NCBI RefSeq assembly: GCF_963975415.1
Contig: NZ_CAXBGN010000016.1
Coordinates: forward strand, 1 to 64,000
Source of the DNA: Kriegella sp963975415
GTDB taxonomy: Bacteria; Bacteroidota; Bacteroidia; Flavobacteriales; Flavobacteriaceae
Reading direction: 5' to 3'
Length of the DNA: 64,000 bases
Position numbers and translations under genes: made by a program. The notes below the pieces were generated by a model. It had not been told where the DNA came from. It saw only the letters and a program-made list of their open reading frames with translations, and ran no database searches. Positions 1 through 7,593 of the stretch are shown one piece after another (positions within the stretch are counted from its first letter, which is position 1; the number at the start of each line of letters is the position of its first letter).

Positions 1-54
1 ACCGGCGACATTCAGCTTGGAAGGCTGACGCTCTACCAACTGAGCTACTCCCGC
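1..54 (-). tRNA. tRNA-Gly (TCC), 3' part cut by window edge
   Basis: Read on the minus strand, the 5' acceptor half, D arm (AGCTCAGTTGGTAGAGC) and anticodon arm are intact. The anticodon loop CTTCCAA gives anticodon TCC, which reads GGA glycine codons. The T arm begins (GCCGGT) but the rest lies beyond position 1. It is the third tRNA of a co-directional minus-strand run Thr-Tyr-Gly. Confidence 0.93.
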
Positions 55-186
55 AAATTTTCAAGAAATTTCCAAAAAAGGAAATCCTAAATCCAAAATA
101 TCAAAAAAACTTATTACCCAACGCCAATCAACAAAAACCGAATCCTTTAAAAATTCGCCATTTGAAAATTCAGGGTTTTCAAATTG

Positions 187-268
<82 letters not shown>

Positions 269-293
269 GACCTATATTTTAAAGACCTTTTTG

Positions 294-367
294 AGCCGAT
301 AGAGGGACTCGAACCCACGACCTGCTGATTACAAATCAGCTGCTCTAGCCAGCTGAGCTACATCGGC
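294..367 (-). tRNA. tRNA-Thr (TGT)
   Basis: Acceptor GCCGATG pairs with TATCGGC with one G-U pair. The anticodon loop TTTGTAA gives TGT (reads ACA). D arm AGCTCAGCTGGCTAGAGC and T loop GGGTTCGAGTCCC are intact. CCA is not encoded. It is the first tRNA of the minus-strand cluster and lies just past the hpf terminator. Confidence 0.96.
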
Positions 368-388
368 TTTTTAAGTGCTTTTTTGTAC

Positions 389-415
389 AAAAAAAGCCCG
401 CTATTTCTAACGGAC
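389..415 (-). terminator. Rho-independent terminator after hpf
   Basis: On the minus strand an 8-bp stem (396-403 with 408-415, including two G-U pairs) is closed by a GAAA tetraloop and followed by seven T residues. It sits 54 bases past the hpf stop and separates the xerC-hpf unit from the tRNA run. Confidence 0.75.
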
Positions 416-468
416 TGCAAATGTATACGTTTTTTTGTTTATTCAAAACAAAATTCGAAAAATTTTAA

Positions 469-771
469 TCAGACTTGAACACGTAATTTCTCTTTTCTTT
501 TAATCAGCTTTCTTTCTAAAGAGCTACACGCCGAATCAATCGCCTCTTCAAACGATTTACATTGCTTTTTAACAATAAATCTATCCCTGGGCACATTTAA
601 CATGATTTCAACAATCTTATTCTCTTTGGCACTGGTTTTCTGCACCTTTAAATATACGTCTGAACTTATTACCTTATCATAAAAAGTTTCCAATTTATCC
701 ATTCGATGCTGCACAAAGTTGATGAGCTCTACATCTGCATTGAAATTTACTGATTGAGAGTTTACTTTCAT
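469..771 (-). CDS. hpf: Ribosome hibernation-promoting factor, short HPF/RaiA type
   Basis: This 100-residue protein is the length of short hibernation factors. It shows the family's beta-alpha-beta-beta-beta-alpha layout: an N-terminal strand MKVNSQSVNF, a helix around residues 13-30 (ELINFVQHRMDKLETFYDKV), and a basic C-terminal helix ending in KLIKRKEKL. Family members bind the 30S decoding region in stationary phase and block mRNA and tRNA binding. It lacks the C-terminal dimerisation domain of long HPF. It lies 41 bases downstream of xerC on the same strand, so the two probably share a transcript that ends at the terminator at 389-415. Confidence 0.93.
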   Translation of the reverse strand: MKVNSQSVNFNADVELINFVQHRMDKLETFYDKVISSDVYLKVQKTSAKENKIVEIMLNVPRDRFIVKKQCKSFEEAIDSACSSLERKLIKRKEKLRVQV

Positions 772-812
772 AGGTTGAAGATTTTAAATAATTAAAAATA
801 AAAACCGACTCG

Positions 813-1703
813 TTATTTCTTGCTTCTTGGGTGGGAAGAGGCGTGTATTTTCTTAAGTTCGGCGATACTGTTATGTGTATACACCTGCGTTGATGCCAAA
901 CTTGAGTGCCCCAACAACTCTTTTACCGAGTTTAAATCTGCCCCTTTATTGAGCAAGTGGGTCGCAAAAGTATGCCGGATGATATGTGGACTCTTTTTTA
1001 CTTTAGACGACACTTTACTAAAATAATTATTTATTAATCTATAAACAAGAGTTTCATATATTTTATTGCCCGACCTCAATAAAAACACATACTCTCTATC
1101 ATTGATAATTTCAAGTGACTTTCGTTCTTTAAAATATTTTAAAAACAAATTTCGAGTGGGGTCCAATAAGGGCACTATGCGCTCTTTATTTCGTTTTCCC
1201 AATACGCGAACCGTTTTATTTTCAAAATCAACATCGATTATTTTCATTTGAATCAATTCGGCCCTTCTAATACCCGTAGTATAAAGTAAATCTATAATCA
1301 GTTTATCACGTACTCCCTCGAAGTCTTCCTCAAACAGAATTTGTGACATCACCGCTTCCATCTCTTGCGGTGAAAAAGGAACCTCTATTTTTTTTGAAGT
1401 CTTAAGTGCTTTATGCTTAGCCAAGGGATTCGACTCGATGGCCCCGGTACGCTGTAGAAATTTGTAGTAGGCTTTTAGTGATGCGATTTTTCTGTTGATC
1501 GAACGATTGGAAAGACGTTGATCAACCAAACTTACAATCCAGTTACGCACCAAGCCATATTCAACATTGTCAATTTCGGCCAAGCCATATTCTTTCGAAC
1601 AAAACAAACAAAAACCCTGTATATCAGAACTATATGCTTGCACCGTATGTTCAGAGTAGTTTTTTTCCAAAGATAAATACGAGATGAACGATGATACACT
1701 CAT
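813..1703 (-). CDS. xerC: Tyrosine recombinase XerC
   Basis: A 296-residue site-specific tyrosine recombinase. Family members resolve chromosome dimers at dif. The N-terminal SAM-like core-binding domain spans about residues 1-90 and the catalytic domain about 105-290. Catalytic residues are visible: Arg in TTGIRRAEL, Lys in GKRNKER, the H-x-x-R pair in PHIIRHTF, His in LLGHSSL and the nucleophilic Tyr in TQVYTH. Its length and its place beside hpf and rpsU match the housekeeping gene of Flavobacteriia rather than a phage or transposon integrase. Upstream on the same strand is rpsU, separated by a terminator, so xerC should have its own promoter. Confidence 0.93.
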   Translation of the reverse strand: MSVSSFISYLSLEKNYSEHTVQAYSSDIQGFCLFCSKEYGLAEIDNVEYGLVRNWIVSLVDQRLSNRSINRKIASLKAYYKFLQRTGAIESNPLAKHKALKTSKKIEVPFSPQEMEAVMSQILFEEDFEGVRDKLIIDLLYTTGIRRAELIQMKIIDVDFENKTVRVLGKRNKERIVPLLDPTRNLFLKYFKERKSLEIINDREYVFLLRSGNKIYETLVYRLINNYFSKVSSKVKKSPHIIRHTFATHLLNKGADLNSVKELLGHSSLASTQVYTHNSIAELKKIHASSHPRSKK

Positions 1704-1744
1704 ACCGTAAAGTTACTAAAGAATATTCTCTAGCGCTAGAAAAC

Positions 1745-1771
1745 AAAAAAATCCCGCCAATAGGCAGGATT
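1745..1771 (-). terminator. Rho-independent terminator after rpsU
   Basis: A 9-bp stem (1750-1758 with 1763-1771, one G-U pair) and a four-base loop are followed on the minus strand by a T-rich run. It lies 27 bases past the rpsU stop and upstream of xerC, so rpsU appears to be monocistronic. Confidence 0.85.
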
Positions 1772-1797
1772 TTAATATTTTGATTATCTCAAGTGGA

Positions 1798-1992
1798 TTA
1801 AATCTCCTCTTGATCTCTTAAACCCTGAATGTACTGGGCTTTTTGAATCAACTGTCTACGCTCTACGGAGGGTTTTGTAAATTGCTGACGTTTGCGTAAC
1901 TGTCGCATTGTACCTGTTTTATCGAACTTTCGCTTGAAGCGCTTTAAAGCTCTGTCTATGTTCTCTCCTTCTTTAATTGGTATTATTAACAT
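1798..1992 (-). CDS. rpsU: 30S ribosomal protein bS21
   Basis: A 64-residue, very basic protein with the bS21 opening MLIIPIKEGENIDRALKRFKRKFDKTG and a helical C-terminus. It is a small-subunit protein near the 3' end of 16S rRNA. In Bacteroidota ribosomes bS21, with bS18 and bS6, holds the anti-Shine-Dalgarno tail and hides it. The gene is monocistronic, with its own promoter (2028-2057) and terminator (1745-1771). Its leader carries an exceptionally long Shine-Dalgarno sequence (2001-2011), unlike every neighbour, which suggests control by the state of the 16S tail. Confidence 0.96.
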   Translation of the reverse strand: MLIIPIKEGENIDRALKRFKRKFDKTGTMRQLRKRQQFTKPSVERRQLIQKAQYIQGLRDQEEI

Positions 1993-2000
1993 GGGCTACA

Positions 2001-2011
2001 ACCTCCTTTCT
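2001..2011 (-). promoter_or_regulatory. Extended Shine-Dalgarno of rpsU
   Basis: The minus strand reads AGAAAGGAGGT, ending 8 bases before the rpsU ATG. This complements 11 consecutive bases of the usual Bacteroidota 16S 3' tail (ACCUCCUUUCU). The surrounding genes have only A-rich leaders, so this site stands out. It decides the rpsU start and probably serves in autoregulation. Confidence 0.85.
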
Positions 2012-2027
2012 TTAGTGATTAGGGGTG

Positions 2028-2057
2028 CAAAGTTAAAAATTAATTTTCAACTCACAA
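2028..2057 (-). promoter_or_regulatory. rpsU promoter, Bacteroidota type
   Basis: On the minus strand a -33 TTG (2055-2057) is followed, after 19 bases, by TAACTTTG (2028-2035). This is an exact match to the TAnnTTTG -7 consensus. The predicted start of transcription leaves a short 5' leader of about 30 bases that holds the extended Shine-Dalgarno. Confidence 0.8.
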
Positions 2058-2080
2058 CCAAATAATGATAAATATAAATT

Positions 2081-3253
2081 TTAGTTTTCCTCTGATACGC
2101 GGTACTCCTTTTTATCGATGACAATCTTGGCAATAATTTCCCGAAGAATTTCCGATGTGCCCCCACCAATTGGCCCCAATCTACTATCGCGCAATAAACG
2201 TGCCATTGGATAATCTTCAATATAACCATAGCCGCCTAAAAACTGTAAACATTGATAAACAACCTCATCTGCCATTGCAGTGGACTTTAATTTGGCTATG
2301 GAAGCCTCACGAACCACATATTCGCCATTATCCATTTTGTAAACTACGGAATAATTGTATTGCTTGCACATATCCATGTCTGCATGTAAGTCGACAAACC
2401 TATGCCGTAATGCTTGGTATTGGTTAATTGTCTTACCAAAGGCCTCGCGTTCCGACATATACTGCAACGCATATTCTAGCGCATATTCTGCCCTCGCGTG
2501 AGCATTAATTCCCATTATTAAACGCTCCATAGCGAAAGCTTCCATTATAAAGCTAAATCCTTTCCCTTCACTTCCCATCAAATTTGCCGCTGGTATAATC
2601 ACATTATCAAATGCTAGCTCAGCTGTATCTGATGCCCTCCAGCCCAACTTGTTGAGCTTGCTTGAAGAAACCCCTTCGCTGTTGAGATCAACAATGAATA
2701 TACTGATTCCCTTGTTTCCTGCCGAGGGATCCGTTTTTGCTGCCAAAATTATATAGTCTCCATAGACACCATTGGTGATAAAGGTTTTTGATCCGTTGAT
2801 GATATACGTATCCCCTTTTTTGACAGCCGTGGTACGCATACCTGCCACGTCGCTTCCACCAAAAGGTTCCGTAACCCCCAGGCATCCGATTTTCTCACCC
2901 TTGACACTTGGCGTCAAATAGGCTTTTCTTTGATAGTCATTACCGTTTTTATTCAAATGGGTCATTGCTAAATAGGCATGGGCCCAAATAGCGGCAGCGA
3001 AACCTCCGGAATTTATTTTTTGCAGCTCTTCCAACAAAATGACGGTATAGAAAAGATCTAGGTTCATACCTCCATCACTTTCGGCTGTAGCCAGGCCAAA
3101 ATAGCCCATCTCACCGAATTTCTCCCAAATGAAACGTTCAATAGTTCCGGTAGCTTCCCATTTATCGATATGGGGAACAACTTCTTTCTGTAAAAAATTC
3201 TTGAAGCTTTCCCGAAATAAATGATGTTCTTCAGTGAAGTACATACTTTGCAT
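2081..3253 (-). CDS. Acyl-CoA dehydrogenase
   Basis: A 390-residue flavoprotein of the acyl-CoA dehydrogenase family, which introduces a trans-2,3 double bond into acyl-CoA and passes electrons to ETF. The N-terminal helical domain spans about 1-120. The middle beta domain has the FAD and substrate motifs CLGVTEPFGGSD and INGSKTFITNG, and the C-terminal helical domain ends with GGGTSEILREI. The short-chain catalytic Glu position (EGT) is Gly here, as in the LCAD/IVD branch, so the base is probably Glu243 in AMERL. It is the last gene of the minus-strand run, 10 bases after the helix-hairpin-helix gene. Chain-length preference cannot be read from sequence. Confidence 0.9.
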   Translation of the reverse strand: MQSMYFTEEHHLFRESFKNFLQKEVVPHIDKWEATGTIERFIWEKFGEMGYFGLATAESDGGMNLDLFYTVILLEELQKINSGGFAAAIWAHAYLAMTHLNKNGNDYQRKAYLTPSVKGEKIGCLGVTEPFGGSDVAGMRTTAVKKGDTYIINGSKTFITNGVYGDYIILAAKTDPSAGNKGISIFIVDLNSEGVSSSKLNKLGWRASDTAELAFDNVIIPAANLMGSEGKGFSFIMEAFAMERLIMGINAHARAEYALEYALQYMSEREAFGKTINQYQALRHRFVDLHADMDMCKQYNYSVVYKMDNGEYVVREASIAKLKSTAMADEVVYQCLQFLGGYGYIEDYPMARLLRDSRLGPIGGGTSEILREIIAKIVIDKKEYRVSEEN

Positions 3254-3263
3254 AGCTGATTTT

Positions 3264-4163
3264 TTAGAGCGTCAAATATAGCTTAATTCTATCAATCTTA
3301 TCCGCAGGAAAATCAACAATATCCTTTAACTCGTCAAATGAGTTGATACGCCCGTTGATTTCTCGGTAAGCCACAATTTCCTTGGCTACACCATATTTAA
3401 TATACACTAGTTTTGAAATTTCTGCAACGGAGGCTTTGTTAATATTTATTTTCTTGATTTCAGGTTTACTAAGCACCTTATACCTCTTCAAAACTCTTTC
3501 TGCAACTACCGAATCCAAGAAATAGACCTCATATAATTGTTCATCGATTAAAAAGCCATTCAACATATCCCTGAATTTCACAATCCTAGCCGATAATTTT
3601 TCTCCTATGCCATTTATAGATTGTAGGTCTTCTGCCGTCACACTGTTTAAATCGAGAACATTTGACACAACCTCGTCTGCAGTTAGGTTTCCTTTAGTCG
3701 TATTTGAGTACGTTGTAGCCTTAAATGCTATCTTACTCGGCTTCTTCGTCCACTCGGGAAATTTAAAATACGGGGAGATTGCCTTTAACAAGCTATCGGA
3801 TATATGCGTTACATTTTGAAATTCCGTTGGTGAGTTGGCAAACTTATTCTGTTTGCGAAAGGCATGCAACCTATCGATTTCCTCAACTGACATGCCCAAG
3901 GTATAGCCTTTATATTCTGTGATAAAATTGGGATTGAAGGGATACAGCCGCCCCCCAGGGTCACTCTTTAATGCTCCCTCTTTTAGCATATCGATTTGGG
4001 CCTGGGTCGTATCATTAAGCGAAAATGCGACCGCCGAGCCACTCACAGGCCTTACTTTGATGACAAAAAATATAATTTGTAATATTATTATAAGAAGTAG
4101 CAAAAAGAAAATCCCACTTCGTTCCTGTTTACTGAACTTCAAGTGGGATTTAAACTTTCTCAT
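3264..4163 (-). CDS. Membrane-anchored helix-hairpin-helix (ComEA-like) protein
   Basis: This 299-residue protein starts with a basic segment and one membrane helix (about residues 18-37, rich in Leu/Ile/Phe). At least two helix-hairpin-helix motifs follow. One is around VLDLNSVTAEDLQSINGIGE and the last is near the C-terminus (ININKASVAEISKLVYIKYG). ComEA-type proteins bind DNA outside the inner membrane during uptake. Whether this one does is an inference, since the Bacteroidota members of this family are mostly uncharacterised. It sits between the alanine symporter (15-base gap) and the acyl-CoA dehydrogenase (10-base gap), so it is probably translated from the same mRNA. Confidence 0.8.
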   Translation of the reverse strand: MRKFKSHLKFSKQERSGIFFLLLLIIILQIIFFVIKVRPVSGSAVAFSLNDTTQAQIDMLKEGALKSDPGGRLYPFNPNFITEYKGYTLGMSVEEIDRLHAFRKQNKFANSPTEFQNVTHISDSLLKAISPYFKFPEWTKKPSKIAFKATTYSNTTKGNLTADEVVSNVLDLNSVTAEDLQSINGIGEKLSARIVKFRDMLNGFLIDEQLYEVYFLDSVVAERVLKRYKVLSKPEIKKININKASVAEISKLVYIKYGVAKEIVAYREINGRINSFDELKDIVDFPADKIDRIKLYLTL

Positions 4164-4178
4164 GATTGAGTCTATCTT

Positions 4179-6248
4179 TTATTCCGTCTGCTTTTGCTTT
4201 CTAAACAGCTGGTTCGCTTTTAACTTATTCCAATATTCTCCTAAATCGGCTTTCACCTCTCCAGACATAATATAAAGACCAATGATATTTGGGAAAGACA
4301 TGGCCAGAATCATCATATCAGAAAAGTCGAGTACCGCGCCCAAACTTACAGAGGCTCCAATTACAACGAAAATTAAGAAGAACATCTTATAAATCATTTC
4401 CGATTTTTTGCTTTTTCCAAAAAGATAAGTCCATGCACGCATCCCATAATACGACCATGAAATCATGGTAGAAAAGGCAAAAAGGAATACGGCCAACGCC
4501 AGCACATAGGGAAACCAAGATATTTGACTTGCAAAGGCGTCAGAGGTCAATTGAGCTCCTGCCATTCCCTCCACTTCGTGCATACCTGTAAAAATAAGCA
4601 CCAAGGCTGTCAAAGTACAAACTACTACGGTGTCGATAAAAGGTTCAAGTAAAGCAACAAAACCTTCAGAAGGCGGGTGATTCGTTTTAGCCGTACTATG
4701 TGCGATAGCCGCTGAGCCTACACCTGCCTCGTTGGAAAATGCGGCTCGTTGAAAACCGACCACCAGCACGCCTATAATTCCGCCTTTGAGCGCACTGGGG
4801 TTAAAGGCCCCATCAACAATGGCCGAAAAAGCGGGACCAATATTTTGAATGTTCATAATAATAATGGCCAACGCCGCAACAATATACATAGATGCCATAA
4901 TAGGCACTACTTTTCCCGTCACTTTAGCGATACTGCTTATGCCACCAATAATAACAACCCCTACTAGAATGGCAGTAACCACACCAAACCAGAATCCGTT
5001 ACCTACCAAAACAGGAAACTGTCCCGATAATTGTTCAAAAGACTGGTTAGCCTGAAACATGTTACCTCCACCAAAGGAAGCACCAATGGCAAGTACGGCA
5101 AAGAAGCCGGCAAGCACTTTTCCAATCCCTTTCATGTTTCTTTTTTCGAGTCCGTACCGCAAGTAGTTCATCGGACCACCGAAAACTCTTCCATCAGGAA
5201 GAATATCACGGTATTTTACGCCAAGGGTACATTCGACAAATTTAGAAGACATTCCTAGCAGGCCACAAACGATCATCCAAAAGGTGGCCCCAGCACCACC
5301 CAAGGAAACTGCGACTGCTACACCGGCAATATTACCCAAACCAACGGTACCTGATACCGCAGTGGCCAATGCCTGAAAGTGGGTAACTTGACCAGGGGCG
5401 TTGGGGTCATCATATTTGCCTTTGGCCAAATCAATAGAGTGCCGAAACCCTCGAATATTAATAAAGCCCATTCGAATGGTAAAGAAAAGCGCACCTACAA
5501 CCAACCATATAACTATAAAAGGAATTCCCTTTGTTACCGGGTCTCCATTGGGGTGCACCATCACCACCGGTTCGTCATATTTTATTTCTGCAAGGTTATG
5601 AGCCCCCGCTTCGATAATATGTTCTTGATTTTCAGAATTGTATATTACCCCCCCTTCCTTTACTAGATATTTAAGCTCTCCGCTAGCCGGTGCAACAATA
5701 GTTTCATCGACACCATTATCCCTGGAGACAACTGCTATTTGGTCTCCCTTCTTAATTTTTGAACCATCCTCTTTAAACCATTTTTTTAATACAAATTTGT
5801 CTCGAACCTCTGGAGACCACCCTGGGGTTCCCACCAATTTAATATCGGCATATGCCACAGGGTCATAGATACCGAGTGCATCAAAGGGATCCCAAAAGAG
5901 AACAGCACCCAAGGCACTCACCGCCGGGGTCATTGCTCCGTTAAACACCTCGGTTATCGCCTTGGCATCTACCTTAAATACTTTGGTTTCTGAAACGCCT
6001 TTGGCATCGATTACCGTAACGGTGTATGCTATACCCTCAACCAAGCCAGTTGCCATTTTTGAATTCAGTGGGGTACTTTGATTGCTCCATTTATAGGTAT
6101 ACGGAGGAGTTCCTCCATCAACTTCCAATTCGATAGCTCCGTCATTAATAGTATTCGACGGGTTTATGGTCTTGCCCTTCACTACGAGTTCTTGTGCAAA
6201 AGATGCAAAACCATATAGCATAAAAAGGAAAAAAAGGAATCTCTTCAT
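4179..6248 (-). CDS. Alanine/glycine:cation symporter with SprB-like and lipoyl-like N-terminal domains
   Basis: A 689-residue protein; typical AGCS transporters have about 450-550. Residues 1-18 form a signal peptide ending FASFAQ. Residues about 20-95 resemble a SprB repeat (VDGGTPPYTYKWSN, VTVIDAKG). Residues about 145-215 look like a biotinyl/lipoyl hammerhead (GSKIKKGDQIAVV, VAPASGEL) but lack the modifiable Lys. From about 245 on there are roughly ten membrane helices with AGCS motifs: SGTVGLGNIAGVAVA, GGPMNYLRYGLE, and AAFSNEAGVGSAAIAH. Family members import alanine or glycine with Na+. The signal peptide puts the extra domains in the periplasm. Probably cotranscribed with the K+ channel gene upstream (74-base gap) and the helix-hairpin-helix gene downstream. 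Confidence 0.88.
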   Translation of the reverse strand: MKRFLFFLFMLYGFASFAQELVVKGKTINPSNTINDGAIELEVDGGTPPYTYKWSNQSTPLNSKMATGLVEGIAYTVTVIDAKGVSETKVFKVDAKAITEVFNGAMTPAVSALGAVLFWDPFDALGIYDPVAYADIKLVGTPGWSPEVRDKFVLKKWFKEDGSKIKKGDQIAVVSRDNGVDETIVAPASGELKYLVKEGGVIYNSENQEHIIEAGAHNLAEIKYDEPVVMVHPNGDPVTKGIPFIVIWLVVGALFFTIRMGFINIRGFRHSIDLAKGKYDDPNAPGQVTHFQALATAVSGTVGLGNIAGVAVAVSLGGAGATFWMIVCGLLGMSSKFVECTLGVKYRDILPDGRVFGGPMNYLRYGLEKRNMKGIGKVLAGFFAVLAIGASFGGGNMFQANQSFEQLSGQFPVLVGNGFWFGVVTAILVGVVIIGGISSIAKVTGKVVPIMASMYIVAALAIIIMNIQNIGPAFSAIVDGAFNPSALKGGIIGVLVVGFQRAAFSNEAGVGSAAIAHSTAKTNHPPSEGFVALLEPFIDTVVVCTLTALVLIFTGMHEVEGMAGAQLTSDAFASQISWFPYVLALAVFLFAFSTMISWSYYGMRAWTYLFGKSKKSEMIYKMFFLIFVVIGASVSLGAVLDFSDMMILAMSFPNIIGLYIMSGEVKADLGEYWNKLKANQLFRKQKQTE

Positions 6249-6322
6249 AATGAAATTTTATTTTTGGTATGTTTGATTTCTGTTAAATATGATGGGCAAT
6301 ATCCTAAAAATAAGCATCACTA

Positions 6323-7354
6323 TCAAATATTGTCGTTGAAAGATGCTTGCTCAATGTGGAACATTTCGTTTAAATTTTGAATCTGCTCGGGTTTCCCTAG
6401 TACAATCACCTTACTTTTTGGCTGAAGTTGTAAATCAGCCTCTGGGTTTATTATATATTCTCCATCGGGTGCTATATAACCTATGATGGTACAGCCCGTT
6501 TTTCTTCTCAAATCAAGATCGCGAAGCGAATTATTCCCCGCGCTTAACATAAAATCTTCGATGGCTACTTCTTCGAGGTTGGTTGTATGCTGCCCTTCCG
6601 TCGATAATTTATTTATAAAAGTAATCAGATTGGGCATAACCACCAACGAGGCCATATGATCACCACCAATTTTGTCGGGCATAATGACCTTATCGGCACC
6701 TGCTAATTCCAATTTCTTCTGTGAAGTTACCAAGGAAGCCCTACTCACAATAAATAAATTTGGATTTAACTGTCTTGCTGAAAGTACCACAAATAAATTT
6801 GTAGCGTCGTCGGGCATGGCAACAATGAGGTACTTTGCTTTTGCAATCCCTGCCTTAACCAACATTTCATCATCATTCGTATCACCCTCTACGAAGAGCA
6901 CCTCATCTTCATATTTCTCTATGATTTCCCGGTTTCTTTCAATGACAACAAAGGGTCTTTTATACGATTTCAAACGTTCGGCCGCTTGCATACCATTTCG
7001 TCCGTAGCCACAGACAATTACATGGTCAGACAATCTATTGATCATATTTTTCACTCTTTTTTTCTTTAAAAGTTGTAGCGCGTTTCTACTTAAAATATAT
7101 TCGGTGATTACCGAAATGGCATACGCAAATATGAAAACACTGGCAATAATTAAAAATACGGTAAAAATCTTTGCCTCGGGATCTAAGGGCCGTACTTCCG
7201 AAAAGCCTACGGTAGAAACGGTGATAACCGTCATATAAAAAGCTTCAAGCCAAGTAAAATCTGCAATAAAACGGTAACCCAACACTCCAATGACCAAAAC
7301 TGCAACAATCAAGAGTTCTGCCAAGTAAATTTTTGAACGAAAGAATTTTATCAT
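6323..7354 (-). CDS. Two-helix potassium channel with RCK (TrkA-N/TrkA-C) domains
   Basis: A 343-residue protein. Two membrane helices (about 10-28 and 65-90) flank a pore loop with the filter TVSTVGFSE. A cytoplasmic TrkA-N/RCK Rossmann domain follows (VIVCGYGRNGMQAAERL, about 110-230), then a TrkA-C domain (about 260-330). This is the layout of MthK/Kch-like K+ channels gated by ligand binding to the RCK ring. The filter ends in Ser where the K+ signature TVGFG/TVGYG has Gly, so selectivity could differ. It is 2 bases from the PspC-like gene upstream, indicating tight coupling. Confidence 0.88.
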   Translation of the reverse strand: MIKFFRSKIYLAELLIVAVLVIGVLGYRFIADFTWLEAFYMTVITVSTVGFSEVRPLDPEAKIFTVFLIIASVFIFAYAISVITEYILSRNALQLLKKKRVKNMINRLSDHVIVCGYGRNGMQAAERLKSYKRPFVVIERNREIIEKYEDEVLFVEGDTNDDEMLVKAGIAKAKYLIVAMPDDATNLFVVLSARQLNPNLFIVSRASLVTSQKKLELAGADKVIMPDKIGGDHMASLVVMPNLITFINKLSTEGQHTTNLEEVAIEDFMLSAGNNSLRDLDLRRKTGCTIIGYIAPDGEYIINPEADLQLQPKSKVIVLGKPEQIQNLNEMFHIEQASFNDNI

Positions 7355-7356
7355 AT

Positions 7357-7584
7357 TCAGAGGTCAAAAACCGATGTTCGTTTGGTATAGAGCAAATCTT
7401 TAATCTTTAACCAAAAGGCCAAAAACAAGTACAAGGCAAAACCAAAGCCCAAGGTCACGAATGTAAGGTAAATGAACGATGTGCGCACTACCCTTGCCCG
7501 TATTCCCATACGCTCAGCGATACGTCGACAGACTTCAAAACCGCGTTTCTGAAAATAGTAAAGTAACTGGTAGAACAAATTCAT
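7357..7584 (-). CDS. PspC-domain small membrane protein
   Basis: A 75-residue protein with the PspC pattern: an amphipathic N-terminal stretch with CRRIAERMGIRARVVR, then one long membrane segment (about residues 37-58), then a short basic tail. PspC family proteins are membrane sensors of envelope stress, but single-domain versions in Bacteroidota have no assigned role. It is 9 bases after the DUF2851 gene and 2 bases before the K+ channel gene, so the three genes probably act or are at least expressed together. Confidence 0.8.
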   Translation of the reverse strand: MNLFYQLLYYFQKRGFEVCRRIAERMGIRARVVRTSFIYLTFVTLGFGFALYLFLAFWLKIKDLLYTKRTSVFDL

Positions 7585-7593
7585 CGCCTAAAA

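Noticed and set aside
813..1703. Tyrosine recombinase as the integrase of a mobile element or of the cassette cluster
   Set aside because: It sits between rpsU and hpf, has the length and motifs of housekeeping XerC, and is 15 kb from the cassettes. No attachment-site duplication is seen around it.
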